Positions 39,911 to 48,961 of a stretch of DNA of 64,000 nt are shown in pieces. The notes beneath the pieces are model-generated. The model had not been told where the DNA came from. It saw only the letters and a list, made by a program, of their open reading frames with translations, and did no database searches. Position numbers and translations under genes: made by a program. This DNA is from Psychrobacter immobilis (GTDB lineage Bacteria; Pseudomonadota; Gammaproteobacteria; Pseudomonadales; Moraxellaceae): NCBI GenBank assembly GCA_904846145.1, contig CAJGZL010000001.1:1922001-1986000 (forward strand), in the 5' to 3' direction. Position 1 is the first letter of the stretch, and each line of letters begins with the position of its first letter.

Positions 39911-40035
39911 ATCCAAATGGGCATAATAAGAGCCAATTGACCAATCTATTGCAGCAGCGCATGAATGAAGGTCTAAAAGAGCTACATGCGCGAGTATTGA
40001 CGGATGCTAATAATACTGCTGCATCTGTGCTTTAA
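39869..40035 (+). pseudogene. out-of-frame C-terminal tail of the acyltransferase
   Basis: In the -1 frame after the poly-A run the sequence reads VLDSRQVTAYVLPLEPLDPN, then a helical segment (QLTNLLQQRMNEGLKELHARVL) and a TAA at 40033-40035. This is what a PlsC-family C-terminus should look like, so it belongs to the gene at 39221. Confidence 0.75.
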
Positions 40036-40075
40036 AGTAAAAAAGTACAAAATTTCAGCTAATTTAGAAGTTATT

Positions 40076-40116
40076 AAAAAAGCGCAAATCATTATTGATA
40101 ATGATTTGCGCTTTTT
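40076..40116. terminator. bidirectional intrinsic terminator
   Basis: AAAAAGCGCAAATCATTA pairs perfectly with TAATGATTTGCGCTTTTT over a short loop, between the convergent acyltransferase and aldo/keto reductase genes. Confidence 0.92.
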
Positions 40117-40144
40117 ACTATGCACAAGCTTCTATACAAATAAA

Positions 40145-41191
40145 CTATGGCGATGGATTTGGCTGACGCGTATGCACCGCTTCGATAGCTGCTAATATCT
40201 CATCGCTTAAATGCACATCGACGCTATCGATATTGGACTTGAGCTGCTCTATACTAGTCGCGCCAATGATGTTGCTAGTCACAAACGAGCGGCTATTGAC
40301 AAAAGCTAAGGCCATCTGCGCCATGTCCAAACCGGCGTCGCTTGCGATTTTGGCATACTGCTCCGTTGCCGATACCGCCTGCTCGTTAGTATAACGCTCA
40401 AAGCGATCATACTTAGTCAGCCTCGCACCAGCAGGGCGTTGGCCATTGAGGTATTTGCCTGATAATACGCCAAAGCCAAGGGGCGAGTAAGCCAATAAGC
40501 CGACGTTTTCACGATGGGCAACCTCTGCCATATTGACCTCATAAAGACGGTTTAATAGACTATACGGATTTTGCACGGTAATAGGCGCAATCAAGCCGTT
40601 TTTATCCGCTTCCCATAAATAACGCATCAGTCCCCAAGCGGTATCGTTAGACAGTCCATAAGCGCGAATACGACCTTTTTTAATCTCATCATTTAGCGCT
40701 TGAATCGTCTCTAAAAATGGGGTTAAATCCTCTAGCGACTGTGCTGCCATCTCCTCGGTATAGCCGCGCTGACCAAAAAAGTTGGCTTGACGCTCAGGCC
40801 AATGCAGCTGATAGATATCGATATAATCCGTTTGCAGACGCTCAAGATTGCCATCGATGGCGCTACTAATATGCTGCGCCCTAAAGCGCGTTTCACCATC
40901 ACGTAAAAAGCTCATCGGGGATATTTTACTGGCGAGTATGACTTTGTCACGCTGTCCCGTTTTGGCAAACCAAGTGCCCATATGCCGCTCAGTATCGCCT
41001 TGCTTATCCTTATCAGGCGGAGAGGGGTACATCTCAGCGGTATCCCAAAAATTTACCCCTTCGCTCAAGGCAAAATCCATCTGTTCATGTGCTTGGTGCT
41101 CATCATTCTGTTGACCCCAAGTCATCGTGCCAAGACAGATCTTAGAGACCTTTTCATCGATTTGCGGCAATATTTCGTATTGCATAAACAT
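40145..41191 (-). CDS. Tas-like NADP(H)-dependent aldo/keto reductase
   Basis: The 348-residue protein has the TIM-barrel aldo/keto reductase pattern. It begins ISKICLGTMTWGQQNDE, then NFWDTAEMYPSPPD (Asp and Tyr of the catalytic tetrad, about residues 49-54), ILASKISP (Lys), DIYQLHWPER (His) and GATSIEQLKSNI near the C-terminus for the nucleotide phosphate. Length and motifs match E. coli Tas (346 residues), which complements tyrosine auxotrophy for unclear reasons. Natural substrate unknown. fkpB lies 50 bp upstream on the same strand and may be co-transcribed. Confidence 0.9.
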   Translation of the reverse strand: MFMQYEILPQIDEKVSKICLGTMTWGQQNDEHQAHEQMDFALSEGVNFWDTAEMYPSPPDKDKQGDTERHMGTWFAKTGQRDKVILASKISPMSFLRDGETRFRAQHISSAIDGNLERLQTDYIDIYQLHWPERQANFFGQRGYTEEMAAQSLEDLTPFLETIQALNDEIKKGRIRAYGLSNDTAWGLMRYLWEADKNGLIAPITVQNPYSLLNRLYEVNMAEVAHRENVGLLAYSPLGFGVLSGKYLNGQRPAGARLTKYDRFERYTNEQAVSATEQYAKIASDAGLDMAQMALAFVNSRSFVTSNIIGATSIEQLKSNIDSVDVHLSDEILAAIEAVHTRQPNPSP

Positions 41192-41241
41192 TTCTTTTAT
41201 CCATTAAAATAGAGGCTGTTTTAGCCTTTTTTGAGTAGCGA

Positions 41242-41766
41242 TTACATTAGTTTAATACCAGTGACCCCAGCTGGAGTGACTTTAAAGACTTTAACTTTGA
41301 ACAGTACCGCTTGACCCGCTAATGGGTGATTGAAATCAACCTCAATTTCGTCCTCATTCATAGCGCTAATGGTGCCGGGCAAAGTATTTTTACCTTTATC
41401 CTCAAACTCAATCATCATGCCAATCTCTGGGTTGTCAGCGACTAGAGCGAACTGAGTACGGCTAAAGGTTTGGATATTATCAGGATTCCACTCGCCAAAA
41501 GCTTGTTCAGGATCGAGGTGCGCGCTACGAGTATCGCCCGCCCGCAAGTTCATCAGTACTTGCTCAAAGCCAGGTAACAGACTCTCATCACCGATAGTCA
41601 AAGTTACGGGCGCATCACGGCTAAAGGTCGAGTCAATCATTGTGCCATTTTCAAGTGACACTTCAAAATGCAGCTTAACTAAGCTGCCATAAGCGATACG
41701 AGTGTCTTCATTAGGGTTAATAAACTGTGGCGAGTTCTCAAAGTCGGGTTTGGTTTCTTTAGTCAT
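41242..41766 (-). CDS. fkpB: FKBP-type peptidyl-prolyl isomerase (SlpA/FkpB)
   Basis: This cytoplasmic SlpA-like PPIase/chaperone has about 174 residues. YGSLVKLHFEVSLENGTMIDSTF leads the FKBP half-domain, PVTLTIGDESLLPGFEQVL follows, then the IF chaperone domain with HLDPEQAFGEWNPDNIQTF. FNHPLAGQAVLFKVKVFKV closes the FKBP fold. I chose the ATG at 41766, because the upstream in-frame residues are not family-like. In E. coli fkpB lies in the ileS-lspA-fkpB-ispH operon; here it has been separated from lspA by about 1.6 kb and two unrelated plus-strand genes. Confidence 0.92.
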   Translation of the reverse strand: MTKETKPDFENSPQFINPNEDTRIAYGSLVKLHFEVSLENGTMIDSTFSRDAPVTLTIGDESLLPGFEQVLMNLRAGDTRSAHLDPEQAFGEWNPDNIQTFSRTQFALVADNPEIGMMIEFEDKGKNTLPGTISAMNEDEIEVDFNHPLAGQAVLFKVKVFKVTPAGVTGIKLM

Positions 41767-42011
41767 AATTAGGATGCCGTTAGCTGGTGGAATGAATAGT
41801 CTCAAATATTTTAGCACACTATACCCATTACACTATGTTGAGTAATATTTGCTGCTCATTAGATTATGAATTAGATAAATGTAAATATTTTTTTATGCAA
41901 TAAGTAAATTTAAGTTGACTTATGTTTCATAAATCTATATAAATGTTATCGAATTGTTAAGCATTCAATTTATTATTTAGTTGTTAAACTTAAATTACTT
42001 TTGGAATGATT

Positions 42012-42329
42012 ATGAAGAAAGCTCTTGTAGTGGTTGGCGTATTGGCATTGTTAGTACAAGGTTGTGCGACACCACATGTGGTACAAACTAAAAAGGTAAG
42101 CGATGTTAATTTATCTTGCCAACAAATCTTAAGCGAGATAGAAGAAGCTGAAAGATTTGAGAGTGAAGCACGCGCTGAGCGTAAAGCTACTGGTAAAAAC
42201 GTAGCAGCAGCATTACTATTCTGGCCTGCACTAATTGGCACTTACTCTAATACAGAAGAAGCTATTAATGCTGCAAAAGAACGTCGTACTAATCTAACTA
42301 ATTTGTACGGACAGAAAAAATGCAGCTAA
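42012..42329 (+). CDS. small lipoprotein, unknown function
   Basis: The product of about 105 residues has a lipoprotein signal with lipobox LVQGC (cysteine near residue 18). A short, helical, charged region (EIEEAERFESEARAERKATGK) follows, then a hydrophobic stretch AAALLFWPALIGTY and a helix ending in a cysteine. The general pattern, a Cys-anchored helix with a WPALIG-type membrane-like segment, occurs in small Moraxellaceae and Vibrio lipoproteins, but no function is known to me. I prefer the ATG at 42012 over 42006, since GGA at 42003 is then better spaced. A terminator follows. Confidence 0.78.
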   Translation: MKKALVVVGVLALLVQGCATPHVVQTKKVSDVNLSCQQILSEIEEAERFESEARAERKATGKNVAAALLFWPALIGTYSNTEEAINAAKERRTNLTNLYGQKKCS

Positions 42330-42370
42330 TCTTAATAAGATAGCGACATATAGTTAATGTGTTAACGTAC

Positions 42371-42403
42371 AAAAAAGCTAAGAGATGACTCTTAGCTTTT
42401 TTT
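42371..42403 (+). terminator. intrinsic terminator of the lipoprotein gene
   Basis: AAAAAGCTAAGAG pairs with CTCTTAGCTTTTT over a short loop, followed by T residues. Confidence 0.9.
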
Positions 42404-42467
42404 ATGAGCTACTGAAAAGTATATAATGACCGTCAGAATTAAAGGTTGATGAGATAAGTGAGTAAGT

Positions 42468-43130
42468 ATGGCGGACAGACAACAGCAAAGGCATCAAGGC
42501 CAAGTTGAAAAATGGCAAGAGGACAAAGGTTTTGGTTTTATTAAAACCGAAGCGGGCGAGTCGGTGTTTTTTCACATTAGTGAGTTCAAAGCGCCACGCA
42601 GACCTAGCATCGGCGATGAGGTGATATTTACGGTTGGACAAGACAATCAAGGACGTCTGCAAGCTAGGCACGTTCAAGAGCTTGAGTTTGTACAGCAAAA
42701 GATGGCGCAAAAGAACCAGCAAATTCGCAAGCGTAATTCCAAGCGTAGTCAGCAAGCAGAGTTTGCAGATGGGCAGAAAAAACGTGCCTTTCTTGGCATT
42801 GGTTTTTATGGGGTGCTGATATTACTCGCGTTCACAGGGGAGCTTAGCTGGCTGGTGGTTGGCTGGTATGTCGCGATAGGAATTATCACTTATGTAATGT
42901 ATGCCAAAGACAAAGCCGCTGCGCAAAATAACGAATGGCGTACCCCTGAAATGACTTTGCATATCCTAAGTGCGCTTGGCGGTTGGGTCGGGGCACTGGT
43001 GGCGCAGACTTACTTAAGACATAAGTCGCAAAAGCCAGAATTTCGTATGGCTTATTATCTGACTGTGGTAATTAATTTGGCAGGGCTGTTATTTATTATG
43101 ACAGGTGGTGATTGGGATAAATTACTGTAA
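42468..43130 (+). CDS. cold-shock domain and DUF1294 membrane protein
   Basis: The 220-residue protein fuses a soluble N-terminal cold-shock domain to a membrane DUF1294 domain. The cold-shock part (about residues 8-75) has GQVEKWQEDKGFGFI, with RNP1 as KGFGFI and RNP2 as VFFHIS. DUF1294 (about 110-215) has two to three hydrophobic segments and the family pattern YAKDKAAAQNNEWRTPE, then LGGWVGALVAQTYLRHKS. A basic linker (RKRNSKRSQQ) joins them. The architecture is common in proteobacteria and suggests nucleic-acid binding tethered to the inner membrane; the actual role is unknown. Confidence 0.9.
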   Translation: MADRQQQRHQGQVEKWQEDKGFGFIKTEAGESVFFHISEFKAPRRPSIGDEVIFTVGQDNQGRLQARHVQELEFVQQKMAQKNQQIRKRNSKRSQQAEFADGQKKRAFLGIGFYGVLILLAFTGELSWLVVGWYVAIGIITYVMYAKDKAAAQNNEWRTPEMTLHILSALGGWVGALVAQTYLRHKSQKPEFRMAYYLTVVINLAGLLFIMTGGDWDKLL

Positions 43131-43324
43131 ATCTTTTGTTCTTGTATTTAGATCATTTCTTCATCTAAAACCAGATTGGTTATAGTATATTGCAAAAGGT
43201 TAATTCATTTTAATTTGTTCAAACTCCTCATTGAATATAACAGGTGTACCCGTATGATTACTTTGTATAAATATACCCATCCAAGTCGAGCAGAGACTGT
43301 GCTGGGCTAAAAGCATCAGCCTAA

Positions 43325-43368
43325 AGAAAAACAAACCCTACTATAGCAAATTATAACAGGGTTTGTTT
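43325..43368 (-). terminator. intrinsic terminator of ileS-lspA
   Basis: On the minus strand AAACAAACCCT pairs with AGGGTTTGTTT across an 18-nt loop, with more T residues after it. It lies just past the lspA stop. Confidence 0.7.
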
Positions 43369-43391
43369 AAAGCAACTGATATCAGTCCAAA

Positions 43392-44189
43392 TTAGCTTTG
43401 ACGCTTCTTTTCCAAAAATATCATATCAATCACAATCATCGCCACACCGATCATAATAGCCATATCCGCGATATTAAAGATAGGATAATGCCAAACATCG
43501 GCGTAATGCACATGAATAAAATCAACGACTTTACCAAGGCGTAAGCGGTCTATTAAATTCCCAACGGCACCGCCAAGTACCAAAGCCAACCCTAATGATA
43601 ATAGCTTAGCCTGTCGTGGCGCTCGGGTTAAATAGACTGTCAAAAATAGTGCCATCACTAGCGCTAAACCTGAAAAAAACCATTTTTGCCAACCGCCAGC
43701 ATCCGCCAGGAAACTAAACGCAGCACCATAGTTATAAGCTAGTGTCCAGTTAAGGAACGGCTCAATGACCGGTACAGGCTCATTAAAGGTTAAATTGGTT
43801 TCGGCAAGCCACTTAGTAAATTGATCAAGTGCGAGCACCAATAGCGATAGCGCATACCAAGCAAAAGCGCGGCTGCCATTGGCAATCATCTTTGGCGTTT
43901 TGGTTAGCCGACTGATAGGCGTCATCGAATTGCCCGTAGTCACATGCGCCGCTTTGGGTGCATGACCTACGGATGCAATCGCGGGTTCAGTGGTAGCGAT
44001 AGGCCGTTCGTCATTAGTAACGCGATCAGCCGTATCATCACTGAGATGACTTGTACTAAACGCTGACGTGTCATCCGATGGCGTACTATCAAGCTCAACA
44101 CTATCACTGTCAATGTCACTGTCTAGTTTGACACTATCTAGAGCATCGTTAGTCCTATCGTGCTCAGATGAGTTAGGCTTATTATGCAT
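43392..44189 (-). CDS. lspA: lipoprotein signal peptidase with N-terminal extension
   Basis: LspA cuts lipoprotein signal peptides beside the lipid-modified cysteine. The family part begins near residue 105 ([18 protein letters not shown]). The catalytic aspartates lie in [17 protein letters not shown] and [11 protein letters not shown], and four membrane helices are present. The total is 265 residues against 164 in E. coli. The surplus is an Asp/Ser/Thr-rich cytoplasmic N-terminus of about 100 residues. The ATG at 44189 overlaps the ileS stop by 8 bp, which favours the long form. Internal ATG codons at 43928 (codon 88) and 43892 (codon 100) give shorter forms and lack a good ribosome binding site. 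Confidence 0.92.
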   Translation of the reverse strand: MHNKPNSSEHDRTNDALDSVKLDSDIDSDSVELDSTPSDDTSAFSTSHLSDDTADRVTNDERPIATTEPAIASVGHAPKAAHVTTGNSMTPISRLTKTPKMIANGSRAFAWYALSLLVLALDQFTKWLAETNLTFNEPVPVIEPFLNWTLAYNYGAAFSFLADAGGWQKWFFSGLALVMALFLTVYLTRAPRQAKLLSLGLALVLGGAVGNLIDRLRLGKVVDFIHVHYADVWHYPIFNIADMAIMIGVAMIVIDMIFLEKKRQS

Positions 44190-47025
44190 AGTGACGCACC
44201 TCGCCTGAGCCTGCTACGTTGGTGACGCAGCGCGCGCATAGCTCAGGATGTGCGCTATCGACGCCGATATCATCACGGATGTGCCAGCAGCGCACGCATT
44301 TAGTGCCCTCAGCGGCAGTGATAACGACTCTTAAATCAGCAGAAGCTTCATTGCTGTCATCAGCGCTTAACGTACTAATATCAGCAGGTGCTTTATCTAT
44401 TGGTTGCAAGTCCGCACTACTGGTAATCAATACAAAGCGCAGCTCCGCGCCAAGCTTGGCTAAGCTGTCATACATCGCGCCATCAGCGTAGAGAGTGGCA
44501 TCAGCCGATAAGTTAGCATTGATAATCTTATTGCCACGCGCAGTTTCGATGTTCTTGTTGACCATATCTTTGGCGCGCATAATATTGTGCCAATCATCCG
44601 TGCTGATAGCGCTTAACTCGAGCGCTGGGAACTCATACCAAGCTTGAGTGAACACATAGCTATCTGAGCTTTCTGCATTGACAGCTGCACCGTTTAGTAC
44701 TTCCCATGCTTCTTGTGCGGTAAACGACAAGATAGGCGTAATCCAACGGATTAAGGCTTGGGCGATATGATAAATCGCCGTCTGTGCTGATCTGCGCGGT
44801 TGACCATCGGTTTGGGTGGTGTACTGACGATCCTTGATAATATCAAGATAAAAGCTGCCTAAATCCTGGGAGCAAAACGCGGTGATATGCTGGGTGACTT
44901 GATGAAAGTCCATCGCATCGTAAGCTGCGACAATTTGCGCTTGTACCGTTTGTGTACGCTCAATCATAAACTTATCAAGACTGACTAATTCATTCACATC
45001 CACGCTGTTAGTAGCAAGATCAAAGTCATCAGTATTGGCAAGTAAGAAGCGCAGGGTGTTACGGATGCGACGATACATGTCGATTGCGCCTTTAAATGAG
45101 GCTTTACCCGCAGACATCTCATAACGATAGTCGCTAGAGGCAATCCAAAGCCGTAGCATATCCGCGCCCGTTTTGTTGATCTCTTCTTGCGGGGTGATGA
45201 TAGTACCCAAAGACTTACTCATCTTACGGCCGTTTTCATCGACTACAAAGCCATGGGTTAATACTTGTTTGAATGGCGGGCGCTGATACATGGCTTCTGA
45301 TGTAAGCAGTGAGGTCTGAAACCAGCCGCGATGCTGATCTGAGCCTTCTAAATACATGTCTGCAGGATTGGTTAGTTCATCGCGCTGCTCAAGGACAGCA
45401 AAATGGGTGGTTCCTGAGTCAAACCAAACGTCTAAAGTATCAGTCGCTTTATCATAATCCTTAGCTTCCGCGCCTAAGAAGTCTTCACAGCTGGCATCGA
45501 ACCATGCTTCGACGCCACCAGCAGCAATTTTTTGCGCCGCAACTTCCATGAGCTCTAGCGTATTAGGATGCAGCTCACCCGTCTCTTTATGAGTAAAAAA
45601 AGCAATCGGCACGCCCCACGTACGCTGGCGTGAGATACACCAGTCTGGACGACCATTCATCATCGACTCAATGCGATTCTGACCCCAAGCTGGGGTCCAA
45701 TTTACCGTTGGAATATCAGCAAGCGCTTGCTCACGCAAACCTTTAGCTTCCATGCTAATAAACCACTGCGGTGTTGCGCGAAAGATAATCGGCGACTTAT
45801 GACGCCAGCAATGCGGATAGCTGTGCTCAATCTTAGTATGGCTAACCAAATGACCGTTTTCTTGTAAAGTGGCGATAATCTTTGGATTGGCTTTATAGAT
45901 ATGCTCGCCGGCAAATACCGCTGCGCTCTCTAAATAGACACCATTACCACCGACGGGGTTTTCGACGGGCAGACCATATTTTAGACCGACATTATAATCG
46001 TCAAGACCATGACCGGGCGCAGTATGCACTAGACCCGTACCACTATCGACGGTCACATGATCCCCTAAGATAACTGGCACTTGACGATCTTTGATAAGCG
46101 GATGTTGGGCGAGCAAGCCTTCAAGCTCACGACCAGCAACGGTAGCAAGCAAACCTTGATTGGTCAATTCCAGCGCTTCCATCGCGGTGTCGATAAGCTC
46201 GGTGGCTAATAGCAGATTACCCTTTTGGGTAGCCACGACACTATAGTCATGCTCAGGATGTACCGAGATAGCTTGGTTAGCAGGCAACGTCCAAGGTGTA
46301 GTCGTCCAAATAACCGCTTCAATAGTGTCTTCAATATCAGCAAACGCAGCAACCTTGTCCGTCCCCAATACATCAAAACTGACATAAATAGCATCAGAGG
46401 CTTTATCTTGATATTCCACTTCTGCTTCAGCCAATGCAGAGGTACAGTCCAAGCACCAATTAACTGGCTTCATACCGCGCGTCACATGGCCATTTTCATG
46501 AATCTTAGCCAATGCACGGACGATATTAGCCTCTTGCGTAAAGTTCATGGTGAGATAAGGGTTGTCCCAATCACCAAAGATACCTAAGCGCTTAAAATCT
46601 ATCTTTTGTAGTTCAATCTGGGTAGTCGCATACTCACGGCACAGACCACGAAACTCAGTCGCTGATACCTTTTTGCCGACTTTACCTACTTTTGCCTCGA
46701 CTTTTTGTTCGATAGGTAAGCCATGACAATCCCAGCCTGGCACATAAGGCGCATCGAATCCTGAAAGCGTCTTTGACTTAACAATAATGTCTTTGAGTAC
46801 TTTATTGACCGCGTGACCTAAGTGAATCTGACCATTCGCATAGGGAGGGCCATCATGCAAAATATACTTAGGTGCGCCTATACGCGCTTGACGAATTTTA
46901 CCGTAGACATCGTCGGCCTCCCACGCAGCCAACCAATCAGGCTCGCGTTTAGCCAAATTCGCGCGCATAGCAAAGGGTGTGTCCGCTAGGTTTAAAGTGT
47001 CTTTATAGTCGATAGATTCAGTCAT
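44182..47025 (-). CDS. ileS: isoleucyl-tRNA synthetase
   Basis: IleS charges tRNA-Ile. The 947-residue product is the bacterial class Ia type. The HIGH motif appears as [12 protein letters not shown] (about 58-69). The editing (CP1) domain includes [10 protein letters not shown] and [16 protein letters not shown] is in [11 protein letters not shown] (about 615), and the C-terminal zinc ligands are CVRCWH and CARC. This is the IleS1 form, the normal mupirocin-sensitive kind. It overlaps lspA by 8 bp. ribF, usually upstream, is not found; 296 bp of non-coding DNA and a GntR gene occupy that side. Confidence 0.98.
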   Translation of the reverse strand: MTESIDYKDTLNLADTPFAMRANLAKREPDWLAAWEADDVYGKIRQARIGAPKYILHDGPPYANGQIHLGHAVNKVLKDIIVKSKTLSGFDAPYVPGWDCHGLPIEQKVEAKVGKVGKKVSATEFRGLCREYATTQIELQKIDFKRLGIFGDWDNPYLTMNFTQEANIVRALAKIHENGHVTRGMKPVNWCLDCTSALAEAEVEYQDKASDAIYVSFDVLGTDKVAAFADIEDTIEAVIWTTTPWTLPANQAISVHPEHDYSVVATQKGNLLLATELIDTAMEALELTNQGLLATVAGRELEGLLAQHPLIKDRQVPVILGDHVTVDSGTGLVHTAPGHGLDDYNVGLKYGLPVENPVGGNGVYLESAAVFAGEHIYKANPKIIATLQENGHLVSHTKIEHSYPHCWRHKSPIIFRATPQWFISMEAKGLREQALADIPTVNWTPAWGQNRIESMMNGRPDWCISRQRTWGVPIAFFTHKETGELHPNTLELMEVAAQKIAAGGVEAWFDASCEDFLGAEAKDYDKATDTLDVWFDSGTTHFAVLEQRDELTNPADMYLEGSDQHRGWFQTSLLTSEAMYQRPPFKQVLTHGFVVDENGRKMSKSLGTIITPQEEINKTGADMLRLWIASSDYRYEMSAGKASFKGAIDMYRRIRNTLRFLLANTDDFDLATNSVDVNELVSLDKFMIERTQTVQAQIVAAYDAMDFHQVTQHITAFCSQDLGSFYLDIIKDRQYTTQTDGQPRRSAQTAIYHIAQALIRWITPILSFTAQEAWEVLNGAAVNAESSDSYVFTQAWYEFPALELSAISTDDWHNIMRAKDMVNKNIETARGNKIINANLSADATLYADGAMYDSLAKLGAELRFVLITSSADLQPIDKAPADISTLSADDSNEASADLRVVITAAEGTKCVRCWHIRDDIGVDSAHPELCARCVTNVAGSGEVRHYA

Positions 47026-47321
47026 AGTCTTAGTGTTTATCTCTATTCATATAGTGGAGGGGTGGCAATTTGGGGCTGATAATTTAGAGCAGTGCAGCTA
47101 ATAGCTTAACAGATCATTCACAGGTAAACAGTTATGATCAGCAAAAGTAAAGCCACCTATTATAGGATAAATAAGTGACTAAAAATAGGGGAGATAAAAC
47201 TCTGATAAGCCTGCCAATGTTGCGAATTAATATATAAGGAAAGGGTTTAAAAAAAGAAGTGGCACAGATTATATAGACAAAGAAAGTAGTGGCTGATCAG
47301 AAGCTTTATTATAGGCGCGTT

Positions 47322-48038
47322 TTAATTTGGAGAAATAACAAGCTGCTCCGCTAAGTCGAATAATGATTTTGTCGTGCTTTTAAAATTAAGCCCAGACTCC
47401 AGATGCTGCAAATGCTCATCAATCAAGCCTATGAGAAGCTTCTCATCTTTGGCTTCGATAGCCTGTACGATGCCCAAATGCTCATCTTCAGCACAGTTAG
47501 AGGAGCCAGCTTCATTATATAGCCCTATGATCAGTGTCGTACGTAACGTCAGCTCATTCAAAAAGTGTTCAAGCACTCGGTTATCAGCGATAGTCGCTAG
47601 ATGCATGTGAAACTCGCGCGACAACCGTAGTTCGGCAGGCTTATTACCTTGCGCCCGTGCTTCAGCTTCCGCTTTGATAATCGCTCGCATGTCGACCATA
47701 TCTTGTACAGTAGCATTATTTATTACTTGACACGCTAGCGTACGTTCTATGATACGACGAGCTGAAAAAACATCTTCGGCTTCTTTTGGCGATGGTGTCG
47801 AAATAAAAGCCCCTCGATTGGGCTGTAATTGTACGACATGCATAGTAGCAAGAGTTGAGAGCGCACGTCTTACATTAGCTCTATTGCACTGAAATAAGTC
47901 ACTCAATACCTGCTCACCTAGCTTGGTACCAGCAGGTAACCGTTGTTCTGAAACAGCGGCTACTATTGAGTTGATGATGATTTGCTCTGGGATGGCTTCA
48001 TCTTCAAGGATCTGTTTTTTGATTTTTGGTTTAGTCAT
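47322..48038 (-). CDS. GntR family regulator (FadR/FCD type)
   Basis: The 238-residue protein has an N-terminal winged helix (about 15-80; LPAGTKLGEQVLSDLFQCNRANVRRALSTL) and an all-helical FCD effector domain with EFHMHLATIADNRVLEHFLNEL, in which the His and acidic residues typically bind a metal. FCD regulators sense small organic acids or related metabolites. It diverges from the racemase-permease genes with a 141-bp gap full of palindromes, so control of those genes and itself is the natural inference. The first 15 residues are Lys-rich. Confidence 0.9.
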   Translation of the reverse strand: MTKPKIKKQILEDEAIPEQIIINSIVAAVSEQRLPAGTKLGEQVLSDLFQCNRANVRRALSTLATMHVVQLQPNRGAFISTPSPKEAEDVFSARRIIERTLACQVINNATVQDMVDMRAIIKAEAEARAQGNKPAELRLSREFHMHLATIADNRVLEHFLNELTLRTTLIIGLYNEAGSSNCAEDEHLGIVQAIEAKDEKLLIGLIDEHLQHLESGLNFKSTTKSLFDLAEQLVISPN

Positions 48039-48068
48039 AGCAGCGATTATAGTGCGCTGTATCTACGC

Positions 48069-48130
48069 ATACAACAAAAATAAAAAAATAGTTGTATTGT
48101 TAACAATAATAGTTAACAATGATTGTTAAC
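48069..48130. promoter_or_regulatory. operator cluster between the GntR and racemase genes
   Basis: Three GTTAAC cores occur at 48099-48104, 48112-48117 and 48125-48130, exactly 13 bp apart. The first lies in the perfect palindrome ATTGTTAACAAT and the third in TTGTTAACAA. Just before them ATACAAC (48069-48075) and GTTGTAT (48091-48097) form an inverted repeat around an A-rich core. TTGT-N-ACAA type palindromes are usual for GntR/FadR proteins. Confidence 0.7.
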
Positions 48131-48179
48131 AAAATATAGTTTTTTTAAAGTTAATGATGATACAAGGCAAGGAATCTGT

Positions 48180-48875
48180 ATGAAAATTTTAGTCATGAAT
48201 CCAAATTCGACTGTTTCGATGACCGATAAAATTGTAGAGAGCGCCCGTCAAAGAGCCAGTGCAGGAACCCAAATTATTGGCGCATCAGGCATAGACGCTC
48301 CTGCATCTATACAAGGTCATTATGACGAAGCAATGTCAGTACCAGGCTTACTGGCGCGCTTAAAACAAGCGGAAGCTGATGGCGTTGATGGCGTGGTTGT
48401 CGCCTGCTTCGATGATCCAGGTATCGGTGCATGTCGTGAAGTATTTTCAGGACCAGTGCTAGGTATTTGTGAAGCGGCGGTTAAAGCGGCTAGCATGATT
48501 TCGACTTCTTTTAGTGTCGTCACAACCTTGCCACGTTCAGTGCCTGTGATTGAAGAGCTCATTCATGGCTATGGCTTATCGCATCGCTGTCGTCGTGTGC
48601 GCTCAGCTGAAATACCAGTATTGGCGTTAGAGGATGAAGGGTCAGGCGCTCGGGAAAAGGTACGTGATGAGGTATTGCGCGCTGTAAAAGAAGACAATTG
48701 CGAAGCCGTAGTATTAGGCTGTGCTGGTATGGCAGATTTGACCGAGTGGTTGACTCAAGAGACTGGAGTTCCGGTTATCGATGGGGTTACGGTTGCCACA
48801 CGTATGATTGAAGCATTAGTCGGTTGCGGATTAAAAACCAGCAAAATAGGCGCTTATGCGGCACCTATTAAATAA
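48180..48875 (+). CDS. hydantoin/allantoin-type racemase (Asp/Glu racemase superfamily)
   Basis: The 231-residue protein aligns with hydantoin and allantoin racemases: MKILVMNPNSTVSMTDKI at the N-terminus, VVVACFDDPG with Cys76 and VVLGCAGM with Cys181. Those two cysteines are the catalytic pair in rhizobial hydantoin racemase and act as acid and base on opposite faces. The start is the ATG at 48180 with an AAGGAA ribosome binding site; upstream in-frame codons fall inside the operator region. It is followed by an NCS1 permease gene. Hydantoin, allantoin or another cyclic ureide could be the substrate, and no hydrolase is nearby to decide. Confidence 0.9.
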   Translation: MKILVMNPNSTVSMTDKIVESARQRASAGTQIIGASGIDAPASIQGHYDEAMSVPGLLARLKQAEADGVDGVVVACFDDPGIGACREVFSGPVLGICEAAVKAASMISTSFSVVTTLPRSVPVIEELIHGYGLSHRCRRVRSAEIPVLALEDEGSGAREKVRDEVLRAVKEDNCEAVVLGCAGMADLTEWLTQETGVPVIDGVTVATRMIEALVGCGLKTSKIGAYAAPIK

Positions 48876-48961
48876 GAAGTCATCCAAAGATATTTAGGGT
48901 GTTTGATGACTAAATACAGTCACTGACGGACCCTAGTACTTTCTCAAGGAAGGAGAGCAAA

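Noticed and set aside
40076..40116. Fur-box-like ATCATTAT/ATAATGAT pattern
   Set aside because: It lies within the stem of a strong bidirectional terminator between convergent genes, where an iron operator would have no promoter to act on.
43249..43310. 17-codon frame starting MITLYKYTHPS after the DUF1294 gene
   Set aside because: Too short and without any supporting feature.
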